Shown: positions 34,924 through 43,871 of the stretch, in pieces
Position numbering within the stretch: position 1 is the stretch's first letter
Layout: every line of letters begins with the position of its first letter
Assembly (NCBI RefSeq): GCF_000372725.1
Contig: NW_005200982.1
Location: forward strand, 610,531 to 674,530
DNA length: 64,000 nucleotides
Reading direction: 5' to 3'
DNA from: Emiliania huxleyi CCMP1516
Lineage: Eukaryota > Haptophyta > Isochrysidales > Noelaerhabdaceae
Position numbers and translations under genes: made by a program
The notes under the pieces: generated by a model
The model's input: only the letters and a program-made list of their open reading frames with translations
What the model was told of the DNA's origin: nothing
Database searches by the model: none

Positions 34924-35799
34924 TCACCGCTCGAGCCACGAGTCCAGCTCAATAAAGTCGCCCGCGTCACGCAGCCGCCGCGTTCCCGTGCCGCTTGCGG
35001 GCACGGTGTGCTCACGCAAGCAGTCCTCATCCAGGCGAAGCAGCTTGCGGACAGCATTTTTCAGGCGAGGCTCCTCCTCAAACAAGGCTATCAGGCCTGC
35101 GCCGTGTCCGTACTGGTCGCTCGACGTCGCTTGGTGCTGGCCCGCGCTCTTATCGAGTTTGTCATATGTAGCAAGGCGCTTCGGGCAGCCGTGAAGGGCG
35201 CACATTCGGTCCCAGTCCGAGCCGATGGACTCCAGTCGCCCGATGAAATCAGGTCTGTGCCAGCTCCTCTCGCCAAGGATGTTGGCGAACATGAGAGCGA
35301 CGTGTTTGAAGTTCGGGTTCCAGTGGGATCCGTGAGACAGACTCAGGTCGAGAATGTCGCTCATCACCGCCTTTGCGAGCGTCTTGGTGCCCTCGCCGAC
35401 GAACAGGCTGCAGTCGTACCGGCACTGCCACCCGAGGGGGGGGGGAAACCCGGGTACGGAAATTGGCTGCGGCCACCCAGGATGGGGTGTGGGTAGCGCG
35501 CCCTCTTGAGTAGGGGCGTTGCAGCACTGCTTGTATGTGCGCATCGTCGCCTCGCGATAGCCCGAGACAAAGTGCGAGAAAGGATCTCGCACGAAGGAGA
35601 ATTCAAAAGCCTTTTCCATGTTGTCCACGTTGAACTTCTTGCTTACCGCTGTGCAGTTCTCCATGCTCGCTCGCATGTTGCCGCGGAAAAAATTGTTGCC
35701 ACCCTTCCAGACGTTGCGGTACGCCATCTTCTCCTCGCACACATATCGCTCATGCACAATCGTGAAAAACCTGCGTTTAGAGAGTGCGGAGTGTTTCAA
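34924..35799 (-). CDS. carbohydrate sulfotransferase (Sulfotransfer_2 type), 5' end incomplete
   Basis: Minus-strand frame of 291 codons with stop at 34924-34926. FEFSFVRDPFSHFVSGYREA is the 3'-phosphate-binding motif of PAPS-dependent Golgi sulfotransferases. NFKHVALMFANILGE, DFIGRLESIGSDWDRMCAL and the later KLLRLDEDCL match the family's C-terminal part. The 5'-phosphosulfate region may be YRNVWKGGNNFFRGNM. The open frame has no ATG at its 5' end (first in-frame ATG opens MAYRNVW), and no signal anchor is seen, so an upstream exon or a truncated copy is likely. The enzyme would transfer sulfate from PAPS to a polysaccharide. A degenerate copy of its middle part lies at 16290-16545. Confidence 0.8.
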   Translation of the reverse strand: MKHSALSKRRFFTIVHERYVCEEKMAYRNVWKGGNNFFRGNMRASMENCTAVSKKFNVDNMEKAFEFSFVRDPFSHFVSGYREATMRTYKQCCNAPTQEGALPTPHPGWPQPISVPGFPPPLGWQCRYDCSLFVGEGTKTLAKAVMSDILDLSLSHGSHWNPNFKHVALMFANILGERSWHRPDFIGRLESIGSDWDRMCALHGCPKRLATYDKLDKSAGQHQATSSDQYGHGAGLIALFEEEPRLKNAVRKLLRLDEDCLREHTVPASGTGTRRLRDAGDFIELDSWLER

Positions 35800-36313
35800 A
35801 TTTTATTAACAGCGAGACCAACGAGAGCACACGGGTCAGAGAGTGCCACTATGGCACACCCTCTCCACACTCCCGAGCTCACTGCCACACACTGGCATCA
35901 GCAGCCAGCACACCCGCCCGTGCGAGGCAGCGACCGCGCCCCTGCGGCCTGGCCCTTTGGTGGCGCCTGGGAGCTGAGTGCTGGGTGGAGGCCCTGCGCA
36001 GTGCCGCGTGCGCGCGACCTAGGGGCGAGGGTCTTATGCGTTATACGTTAATCTTTCCAAAAAAAGTGTTGGGCTCTGTGGCGTGTGTGTGGGGGGGGGA
36101 GAGAGATAATTCAGAGATTCAGACACAGCTGTGGCTGACAGCTGCGGCTCAACATACCTGTACCTTAGCTAAATAGAGGACGGTCCATAGTCGGGAAGGC
36201 CCTTCAAGGGCCATCCCGAAGTCAGATCACGCACACATGCACACACGCAGCACAGTCTGCTTCACCGCCCTTGCCCAGGTCGCGAGCTATCCCGCTCTGT
36301 GAGGCGTGGTTTC
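35800..36313. other. gap between minus-strand sulfotransferase genes
   Basis: No gene supported. It contains a stable hairpin at 36196-36222. Confidence 0.4.
36196..36222. other. inverted repeat downstream of GT32-sulfotransferase gene
   Basis: CGGGA.GGCCCTT pairs with AAGGGCC.TCCCG around a tiny loop, one mismatch. It lies about 90 bp past the stop codon, so it would fall in the 3' UTR or downstream flank. Role unknown. Confidence 0.6.
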
Positions 36314-38287
36314 TCAGTCCTCGTAGTCCTCACGGGAAGAGATGGTCTCATAGTAGCCGACCGGCAGCAGCCCATTTGATTGGAGCCACCAGATGCTGGC
36401 GTACGACAGCGACAGCGCCTTGCGCAGCGCCAGCACACTTGTGCTGCTGAGCAGTGAGCCGCCACGCGCAGTACTGTGAGTTTGAGGCGGCTTCAACGAC
36501 GGCCTTCCCTGGTACTGTTTCGTGAGTCCAAGAAGGTCGACCAATCGAGCCCAGTCCTCGCCAAACGCCTCCACACGTCCTACGAACGCAATGCGACTTG
36601 CGGAAGCCATTGAGCCGTCCCCTTCAAAGAGGTAGCGTGCAAGCGTGGCGCGAGCGTGGCCGAGGTTCATGATCAGCTCGGCCAAACCGCCAGCCGCGTG
36701 AGCGGCCGCAACCGCTTCGGCAAACCCGCTGCCATGAAAGCTGGTAGACATGTTCATTTTGAGCGTGTGTTGCATGTAGTTTCTCATGTAATCCCATTCT
36801 CTCGCCTCCGCCTGCATCTGGTCACCCCATGCATCAGCCCTCGGTTTGGTTCGCAAGAAGTTCCACGAGGAGATCACCCGCGTGATCGGGTCTCGCACCC
36901 AGAGGACCACCTTGAAGGCCATCGTGATCCCTGGATGAACACCCTCTTGAAAGCCACCGATGGTGCACGCGTTGGGGCTCATCGGCGCACTCCACTGACT
37001 AAACCAATTCGTCGATCCCTTCTTCCCCGTCCGGGGGGAGCTTTCGCCTGGCTCGAGGCCGTGCAGCTCGACGAGCTGGTTGATCATCCCAGCATCTTGA
37101 AACTTACGGAACGCTTTGATTCCCGACAGGCCGCCGGCCTTGTTCACGTGGACGTAGCAGATGTTGATCTCCTCGTTGGGTTGCGCGGGCGGGCGCAGCA
37201 GCTGCAAGCGCGGAAGAGGCACCGCTGGGTCGTTTTTCATCCAGCCGCTGATCGGTGGCATAGGGGACTGGGCCTGCTTGACGAGCTTCACCAGTTGCGG
37301 CGTCGTAGTGCAGTTGGGACCGAGGCCGTTCAGCATGCACCAGCTCTGTTGCTCCGAGTGCGAGATGCTGGGCGAGATGCCCGTGGTAATGTGCCGACCC
37401 CCCTGAGTGGAGGCCGTTTTGGCCATTTGGGGGGGCGTCGCCGCCGCGTCGCTCGGTGGCACGGAGAGAGTGCACTCGTCTGTATAGATGTAGTCCATGT
37501 CGTTTGGCTGCTCGAAGGCAACGAGCCCACCGACGCCGACCATTCCAGAGTGCGGGTAGGTCGCGCGGACCGAGTCCCGATACGTGATCGCAACGTCGTT
37601 GCCAGCCGTCTGGTTGTAGCACCAGTCCAGCAGCTCGGGGCCGGTGAGCATAAGCGGCCTGCCCTTGGGAGGGACGAATCGCTGTCGGACGTTGCGGAGG
37701 ATCGAGTCGAGCATGCAGCGGGGGAGCGGGTGCGACGGCACGCTCGCGAGGATCATCTGCTTCCGTTCGTCGGCCCCCGAAATGTCACGGCCGATGGTCG
37801 CGCCCGCGTCACACATGTCGACTACGCTGGCAATCGGCTTGAGCAGCACGAGATCGGTATCCAGGTAGACGCCGCCTTCGGCGGACAGGGCGCAGAAGCG
37901 GAAGAGATCGGCGCGAAACGCGGGGGCGAGCAGGCAGCGGTACGCCTGCCCGGCCTCTCGCCCGCAGTGCTTGGTCACGTACTCGAACGCCGACTCGTCG
38001 TCGTGATAGTTCACCACAAAGCCATCGAGGTGAACGGCAGCATTCATGGCCACGTTGGATGGGCGCTCCGCGCTGCCGCCAACTGCATGGTAGATACGGG
38101 GCACTCTCGTGGACCCCTCAGAGCAGTTGGGTGGCGACGAGAGCGGCAAGTTCAAGTATTCGGCGCAATTGCTGTCGCCAAAGTCTGGGCGGGTGAACGG
38201 CGTCTGCACGAGCGCGCACGGCCCCACTTCCGCGGCCGCTCGTTTGGCGGGTGCGGCAACCGCAAAGACGTGGAAGAGGGTCGTCAT
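36314..38287 (-). CDS. fusion: GT32-like (DXD sugar-binding) glycosyltransferase + sulfotransferase
   Basis: Single exon, 657 residues, ATG at 38287. Residues 1-16 form a short hydrophobic signal (MTTLFHVFAVAAPAKR). Residues ~63-270 are a GT32/OCH1-like domain: RIYHAVGG, FRADLFRFCALSAEGGVYLD (the DXD is Asp143-x-Asp145) and PLMLTGPELL. Residues ~375-640 are a P-loop sulfotransferase: INICYVHVNKAGG (5'-phosphosulfate loop) and VVLWVRDPITRVISSWNFLR (3'-phosphate motif). One protein could thus add a sugar and sulfate it, presumably in the Golgi. Both catalytic motifs look intact. Fragments of its 5' end occur at 25190-25335 and 54160-54440, showing local copying. No other domain order is evident. 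Confidence 0.88.
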   Translation of the reverse strand: MTTLFHVFAVAAPAKRAAAEVGPCALVQTPFTRPDFGDSNCAEYLNLPLSSPPNCSEGSTRVPRIYHAVGGSAERPSNVAMNAAVHLDGFVVNYHDDESAFEYVTKHCGREAGQAYRCLLAPAFRADLFRFCALSAEGGVYLDTDLVLLKPIASVVDMCDAGATIGRDISGADERKQMILASVPSHPLPRCMLDSILRNVRQRFVPPKGRPLMLTGPELLDWCYNQTAGNDVAITYRDSVRATYPHSGMVGVGGLVAFEQPNDMDYIYTDECTLSVPPSDAAATPPQMAKTASTQGGRHITTGISPSISHSEQQSWCMLNGLGPNCTTTPQLVKLVKQAQSPMPPISGWMKNDPAVPLPRLQLLRPPAQPNEEINICYVHVNKAGGLSGIKAFRKFQDAGMINQLVELHGLEPGESSPRTGKKGSTNWFSQWSAPMSPNACTIGGFQEGVHPGITMAFKVVLWVRDPITRVISSWNFLRTKPRADAWGDQMQAEAREWDYMRNYMQHTLKMNMSTSFHGSGFAEAVAAAHAAGGLAELIMNLGHARATLARYLFEGDGSMASASRIAFVGRVEAFGEDWARLVDLLGLTKQYQGRPSLKPPQTHSTARGGSLLSSTSVLALRKALSLSYASIWWLQSNGLLPVGYYETISSREDYED

Positions 38288-39237
38288 GCACGCGGAGCCG
38301 CCGGGTCTGTAGAGACGGGCCTCCTCGTGCCTCGTGCCCCTTGCTACTAAGTCCTTGCGGCTTGCGTCACGCAGCCCGTGCAGGCTTGACCCCGTTGGGC
38401 CACGGTGACTAGGGAAGGGGAAGCAGAGTTCAGCAACGTATTCACGGGCGTCTCAGCAATTGGCCGGTCGACAAATTTTACCGCCGACGGTCAAATATTG
38501 GAAGTTCGTTCTTTGCTCGCCAAAAACGGCGAAGCGAGTCCGTCCGTCCGGGCGTGGCGTCGTGTCGGGGCGTGCCCCTCCTTAGCACCGCAGAGGGGGG
38601 GTTGTGTGAGTCCAAGCATTGCCACCACGGCTAGGCATCCTGATCCTCGTACGCCTGAAGACTTCTCCGACCGACGGTTCGCCGCCCTATTTCGCAACTT
38701 GAATTGTCGCTCGATTCTCTGACGCAAGCTTTGTATATATCTATTTTTGTAGTTTGGTTTGTAGTTACCGGAACCGCTCTATCTTACTTAGCATTCAGGA
38801 GGGAAGCGGACATTTTTACGACAGAGCAAATCGATGTCTCTATGAACGAGACCATGTGAGGCCGAGATGATGATGAAACACTGTATCACTGCAGAAGGAT
38901 GTGCTGAAGCTGACTGCTCAGTCAGCTGTGCTAGTGCCACACACCCCAGGCACGTGGCGCTCTGGGGGCGGGCGAACTCTCGCCGAGGCGGGCGAGGGTA
39001 CGATAGCCGTGCGCGGCGCGTGCGACAGCGACTAAGGCCCGCGAGGCATTCGCTCTCTATCTATTCCGGGGGGGGATGCGCACATTGTACGGTCCATGTG
39101 TCAGCTGCAGGGGACAACCCTGCGCCCAGTGACGCGCGGCGAGCTGGCGGCCGCTGGGCGGCGAACGCCCGCGCATGGGTGGGGCATGCGGCTCTGGCGA
39201 CCGGAGCCGCGTTCGCCCTCGCTAGGCCGCCGCCTCC
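38288..39237. other. intergenic gap
   Basis: AT-richer around 38720-38860 (TTTGTATATATCTATTTTTG). No gene supported. Confidence 0.45.
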
Positions 39238-41652
39238 TCAGTGGCCGGCGGCGAGGCGCCCCTCCTCGACCAGCAGCTGCTGCCCGATGGCGCACGTGAC
39301 TGCCGCGATGTTGAAGACGTGCATCCCGCCTTTGGTGGTGCCGCGCAGGTAGGCGCCCTTCCTCGGCATCGCCGCACCGTCAACGGGGAACTCGTCGTAC
39401 TTCTTCAGCTCGACGCAGCGCTCCGCCGAGTAGTGCCCGTCGAGCATCGCGCGCACGTCGCGCGCCTTGAGGTGGTCGGCGCTGCGGCGGGTCGAGTCGG
39501 CGTACTCGTCGAGGATCTCGGGCAGCTTCTTGAGGTCCACGAACTTGGGGTTGCACTTGGTCAGGATCTCGCGGTCGTCGACGACCGCCCCCTGCAGCGT
39601 GTCCACCAGCTCGGCGAGGCAGTCCCAGTCCTCGGCGCCCTCGAGGAAGCAGCACCGCTGGCGGAGCTTGCCGCCGAGCCTGCCCGAGGCGCGGCTGCCG
39701 TCGGCCTGGACGATCTCGTTGACGACGCCGCGGGAGAGCAGCCCGGCCAGCGTGGCGACGCACCGCGCCAGCTGGGCGGGCGCGCGGACCGCGACCTCGA
39801 GCCGCGCGAGGCCGACAAGCGTGAGGCACTCGCACCACGCGGCGAGCGGCGCTGGCTCCTCGCCGTCCGGCTCGGCCGGCACGGCGCCGAAGGTGCGGAG
39901 CAGGGGGAGGAGGTAGTCGTGCGCGGTCGGCAGGTTCAGGTGCAGGTCGAGCGTGTTGAGCATCTCGATCTCCATGCTCATCAGCGCCTCGAGCGGGTAG
40001 GCTTTGTCGCAGATGTACACAAAGTCGGCCATGTTCGGGATCATCACCTCCTCGTGCTTGCACGCGAGGCAGAGCGCGCCGATGCCGACGAGCTGCAGCC
40101 GCTCGCGCGCGACGTCGACGACGCCCAGGTAGCGGCGCATGAAGTCGCACGCCAGCTGCAGCGAGCGCGGCACGAACTTGAACTTGTGCGAGACGACCGA
40201 GAGCCAGTCCCACAGGATGGCCCACATGCGCTGGTTCACCTCGGGCTGCCGGGCGAGGAAGTTCTGGCCGGGCGCCCACGCGTGGGGCAGCGAGAGCTCG
40301 AGGAAGCGCGGCGGCGGCGGCATGCTGCGCGGCAGGTGGCGCGCGATGACCGGGCACTCCTCCGCGATGCCGTCAAAGTACGGGTGGCAGAGCGCCTCGG
40401 CCGCGGTGATGCGGTCCGCCGGCTCGTGCCGCATGAGCTTGCGCATCAGGTCGCGGCCGTCCTCGCAGATCATGTGCAGGCTGGCGCGCATCTCCTGGTC
40501 GCTGACCTCCTCCAGGTCCTGGATCATCATGTACACGTTGGGCTCGCGGTGGCCGCACGCCGCCTCGGCGAAGACGGTGCCGAGCGCCCACAGGTCGTTG
40601 GCCGAGCCGTACCGCTTGCGCTCCGTCTCCGAGCTCAGCTCGGGCGAGGCGCGGCTCGGGCGGATCGGCAGCTCCTCGTTGCACAGCGCGGCGGCGGGCG
40701 GCGAGAAGCCAAAGTCGCCCAGCTTGACCAGGTAGTGGTCCTCCTCCTCGTTGAGCGTGAGCGCGAGGATGCGGTACGGCGCCAGGTTGCCGTGCGGCAC
40801 GCCGCGCGCGTGCGAGTAGGCGAGCGCGCTGAGGACCTGGTAGAGCCACGAGCGCATCATCAGCGGCGGCAGCGCGCGGCCGAGGACCGTGTGCGACGTC
40901 CGCTCCAGCGTGCCGTACACGACCTTCTGCATGGACGTGTCGGCGTACTCGAAGCCGGCGTTGACGTGCGTGATGCCGGGCGGCGGCTCGCCCGCGGCGG
41001 GGTCCCTCTCGAGCACCGGCTCCTCGTGGACCGCGCTCACGAGCTTGAGGGCGGCGATGCACGGGTGGTGCATGCCCTGCAGGCAGCCGATCCAGCGCAC
41101 CACGTCGTAAGAGATGCCCTCCTCGCTGCATTTCCGGATCAGCATGACAAACCGCTCGCCCCCCTCGGTCTCGACGGTGTGCCACTGGTCCTGCTTGCCC
41201 TCCTCGCGGCTGGTGGAGCTCGCCGTCCACGTCTTGCCGCCCGCGTCGTCAGGCACCACGCCGAACTGATCCCAGTCGAGCGCGCCGTCGGGGTGGGACA
41301 GGTCGTGCAGCTGCTTCCACGGCGGCGTCGCCTGCGCCAGAGCGCGCCAGCGCCGGGAGACGGAGGAGGTGCGCGCGCAGGCGCGCATGGCGCGCGACGA
41401 GGGCCCGAGGACGATCGCGTCCCGCCCGGGATGCAGCAGCGACTCGCCGGGCTCGAGCCCGCCGGGCACCGCCTCTGTGCGAGCAAGGTGGCAGAGCGCG
41501 TGCACGAGCAGCTCGTCCGGAAGCTCGTCCACGGGCGCGGGCGCCTCGGCGGCGGTGATGCGGGTCTGCGAGCGCGTGCACGGCGACTTTTGCTGCCCGC
41601 GCGAACGGCTCGCGCTGGGGCGCGCGTTGGCGGAGATGGAGGAGAGGACCAT
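39238..41652 (-). CDS. F-box / CDK-like pseudokinase / mitotic-type cyclin fusion
   Basis: Single exon, 804 residues, ATG at 41652. Residues ~42-115 resemble an F-box (VDELPDELLVHALCHL ... VSRRWRALAQATPPWKQL). Residues ~160-427 are a protein kinase fold: putative beta-3 Lys174 (FVMLIRK), catalytic loop HGNLAP at 287-292 in place of HRDLKP, intact DFG (313-315), SPE (336-338) and the CDK-like LWALGTVFAEA. Loss of the catalytic Asp and of the usual Lys and Asn predicts a pseudokinase. Residues ~455-600 are a cyclin box of A/B type (RMWAILWDWLSVVSHKFKF, IGALCLACKHEE, EIEMLNTLDLHLNLPTAHDY). Residues 600-804 hold a second cyclin-like helical region and unknown tail. F-box proteins recruit substrates to SCF ligase; the combined role is unknown. 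A long plus-strand open frame opposite is a shadow. Confidence 0.85.
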   Translation of the reverse strand: MVLSSISANARPSASRSRGQQKSPCTRSQTRITAAEAPAPVDELPDELLVHALCHLARTEAVPGGLEPGESLLHPGRDAIVLGPSSRAMRACARTSSVSRRWRALAQATPPWKQLHDLSHPDGALDWDQFGVVPDDAGGKTWTASSTSREEGKQDQWHTVETEGGERFVMLIRKCSEEGISYDVVRWIGCLQGMHHPCIAALKLVSAVHEEPVLERDPAAGEPPPGITHVNAGFEYADTSMQKVVYGTLERTSHTVLGRALPPLMMRSWLYQVLSALAYSHARGVPHGNLAPYRILALTLNEEEDHYLVKLGDFGFSPPAAALCNEELPIRPSRASPELSSETERKRYGSANDLWALGTVFAEAACGHREPNVYMMIQDLEEVSDQEMRASLHMICEDGRDLMRKLMRHEPADRITAAEALCHPYFDGIAEECPVIARHLPRSMPPPPRFLELSLPHAWAPGQNFLARQPEVNQRMWAILWDWLSVVSHKFKFVPRSLQLACDFMRRYLGVVDVARERLQLVGIGALCLACKHEEVMIPNMADFVYICDKAYPLEALMSMEIEMLNTLDLHLNLPTAHDYLLPLLRTFGAVPAEPDGEEPAPLAAWCECLTLVGLARLEVAVRAPAQLARCVATLAGLLSRGVVNEIVQADGSRASGRLGGKLRQRCCFLEGAEDWDCLAELVDTLQGAVVDDREILTKCNPKFVDLKKLPEILDEYADSTRRSADHLKARDVRAMLDGHYSAERCVELKKYDEFPVDGAAMPRKGAYLRGTTKGGMHVFNIAAVTCAIGQQLLVEEGRLAAGH

Positions 41653-41744
41653 GGGTGGCTACTGCTCGAAAATGCCGGTGCTTTGACCGCCAACTGCCAA
41701 AAGAATTAACCTGTCGCCTCTCGCACACGCACGATTTCAGCCGC

Positions 41745-41835
41745 ACCACACCCCTCTCCTTCCTTAAAATCCCTGTGTGGTGGCGGCGTGCCGTCCTCCC
41801 ATCCCTCCCTTGGCTTGTCCGTTTTGTTCCTTTCT
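41745..41835 (+). repeat. dispersed repeat F, copy 2
   Basis: Shares CACACCCCTCTCCTT, AAAATCCCTGTGTGGTGGCG and CCTCCCATCCCTCCCTTGG with 12267-12360. Here it sits in the short divergent interval between the fusion gene and the Cys-rich ORF. Confidence 0.85.
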
Positions 41836-41918
41836 TTCTGCACGATTCAGCCGCCCCGTGCGAGGTCGTCGTGACCTGCCCCTCGTCGCGCCTTGATCGC
41901 CTCCGCCCGCCGGCAACT

Positions 41919-42135
41919 GCGAAAACCTGAGGGGGCGGCAAGTGCGAAAAAGAATTTAAACGATGCTGGCGCACTGCCCCCTTGTCAGGATCGCGCGAGC
42001 AGCTGTTTCAATCGCGCGGCACAGCTGCCAAAAAGAATTTGCGATGCGCGTGGTGATCTCCAAAAACGGACTCTCGGCGGTCGAGCAGGCGTGCTTTTTG
42101 ATCGGGGCGGCAACTGCGAAAAAGAATTTTTGCCG
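41919..42135 (+). repeat. cluster of CAACTGCGAAAAAGAATTT-like motifs
   Basis: Related words start near 41922 (CAACTGCGAAAA), 41938 (CAAGTGCGAAAAAGAATTT), 42023 (CAGCTGCCAAAAAGAATTT) and 42110 (CAACTGCGAAAAAGAATTT). A further CAACTGCCAAAAGAATT lies at 41691. AAAAAGAATTTAAAC also occurs at 62842. The later copies fall inside the 5' part of the next open frame. Confidence 0.8.
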
Positions 42136-42736
42136 GGTGGCACCACAGGTCCTCGGCAACAAACTCTGCCCCTCCTGCCGCGCATTTGGGTTGACCAACG
42201 CCGACATCATCCACGACGCGCAGTGCGCCGCGCAGGCACTCAAGGCCAGGCGCGCCGTAGCGGCGAACGTCGCGAAGAAGAAGACCTTCCAGAGCGTCAT
42301 CGTCGACAACAAGGTCGAGGTCGCGCGCGCAGCGGGCAAGGTCAAGGCGATGGCGGCGCGCGACGGGCTTGGCTACTGCCCAAACTTCAACCAGACCGCC
42401 CTCCCGTGCAAGACCAGCGCTCGCTGCCGCTACGCGCCGTGCGTCAACTTCGAGGCGCTCCTCCACACCGCCTTCAAGGACACCGTCTACAAGCGCATGC
42501 CGAGCGCAGTTAGGCTCGGCACGAGCCGCGGGCGGCGCGGCGGCCGCGGCCGTGGCGGCGGCGGCGGCGAGGTCAAGAGCAACAAGAAGGACTGGGCGAG
42601 CGTCGCTCGCGGAGCCGCCCGCTCCCCCTACGACGGCGGCCCACGCCTCGAGTCCAACGAGCCCTCGCTCTACGAGGGGAGCGACGAGGAGAGCTCTAGG
42701 AACGGCCATCGAGCCCTTCCCGCAGCGCAACCCTAG
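41963..42736 (+). CDS. Cys/Gly-rich hypothetical protein
   Basis: 257-residue frame from ATG 41963 to stop 42734-42736. Not recognised. Two Cys clusters stand out: NKLCPSCRAFGLTNADIIHD ending in QCA, and YCPNFNQTALPCKTSARCRY followed by APC, which could bind zinc like CCCH-type fingers. An RGG-like stretch (RGRRGGRGRGGGGG) and Ser/Glu-rich tail follow, as in RNA-binding proteins. The first ~60 residues are encoded across the repeated CAACTGCGAAAAAGAATTT motifs, so a start further down (MRVVISKNG near 42044) is possible. RNA binding is inference only. Confidence 0.5.
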   Translation: MLAHCPLVRIARAAVSIARHSCQKEFAMRVVISKNGLSAVEQACFLIGAATAKKNFCRVAPQVLGNKLCPSCRAFGLTNADIIHDAQCAAQALKARRAVAANVAKKKTFQSVIVDNKVEVARAAGKVKAMAARDGLGYCPNFNQTALPCKTSARCRYAPCVNFEALLHTAFKDTVYKRMPSAVRLGTSRGRRGGRGRGGGGGEVKSNKKDWASVARGAARSPYDGGPRLESNEPSLYEGSDEESSRNGHRALPAAQP

Positions 42737-42806
42737 CAGCGCAGCGGGCAGGGCGGCTCGCGCAGCGCGCGCGATCGCGCAAGCGGCGCGCGCGAGCGAG
42801 CGAGCG

Positions 42807-42906
<100 letters not shown>

Positions 42907-43179
42907 GCGCATGCAACGCGTCTAAATGCTCGCCTCGCCTCACGCAAATGCGACCGTCCTCGCAGCCGACAGTCCACCGCCTGCTAAAGAAGCACTGCGA
43001 CGAATGCGGCACCGGCGACGCAGGCTGGTCATGACGCAGTTATAGGGTGTTGTGTGCCGTCAGAGTGACTCTCTGTGTGTCAGGGATAGTCAGGGCCGTC
43101 CATCAGAGCTCCAGTAAGCTCGGGAGACAACCCATTAGCGCGGCTCGACCTCTTTGAGTCACTGCCTTCCCGGCGGTTT

Positions 43180-43370
43180 GGCTGTAGAGCCTCTACAACA
43201 ATCAACAAACTCTACAGCAAAATCGCGCTCTACATCGCTCTACACACTACAGGCGACTCACATCGTCCCGCGGCGGAAGTAGAGCTCTACAGCTCTACAG
43301 CGCTCCAGAGCGCTCTACATCTCTACAGCTCTACAGCGCTCTACACTCTACATCCTCTACACCCTCCCTC
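43180..43370. repeat. CTCTACA short tandem repeats
   Basis: Variants of CTCTACA and GCTCTACAG recur around 20 times with irregular spacing. Not a known telomere unit. Confidence 0.8.
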
Positions 43371-43713
43371 AGCCTCCCGCCAGCGCCAGGCCGCGTGCCT
43401 CTGGCAGGCCACTTAAGCCCTACTGACCAACCTACGAAACAAAACCTAACAATACTTACAACAAAAATATCAAAACCTATGTACAAGCAAGCTCAATCAC
43501 AAGCATCAATCAATCAGATCAGCTTGGGTGGGGAACTGGGGATAAGTGGGATACGCGGAAATTTCTTTTCCGGTGTGAAATTCCGGCGTGAAGAGAGGGA
43601 AACCGCGGTGGATCTACCTTACAAACGATCTGTGTCTTGGTTTGCCAACAACACCCAAGCTGCCGAGCACAAAAGAAACGCCGCGGGCTTATACACATTT
43701 GTGTGTGTACAAC

Positions 43714-43871
43714 TGTATCACTGTGCATATGTACGTACTTTTTTAGCTTACTGGGAGAAAAGAGAGAGGGGGTTGTGTTCTCTAGGCCCCTAGGGGCCCT
43801 ACGCGCGGCGTGAGAGCTCGGAAGCGAGCTTAGCACGGCGATCTCTCTCATATGTATCACTGTGCATATGT
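43714..43871. mobile_element. family D element flanked by 19-bp direct repeats
   Basis: TGTATCACTGTGCATATGT occurs at 43714-43732 and again, exactly, at 43853-43871. The 120 bp between them contain the family D block (TTAGCTTACTGGGAGAAAAG, GTTCTCTAGGCCCC) also seen at 54517-54580 and, reversed, near 10965-11030. The arrangement looks like an insertion with a target-site duplication, although 19 bp is long. Confidence 0.65.

Noticed and set aside
36656-38350. 564-codon plus-strand open frame
   Set aside because: Shadow of the GT32-sulfotransferase gene; no recognisable motif.
39241-41709. 822-codon plus-strand open frame
   Set aside because: It is antisense to the F-box/kinase/cyclin gene, is Arg/Ala/Val-rich with no domain, and is expected in GC-rich DNA opposite a long exon.
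43180-43370. CTCTACA repeats as an internal telomere tract
   Set aside because: The unit is irregular and does not match TTAGGG-type telomere repeats.
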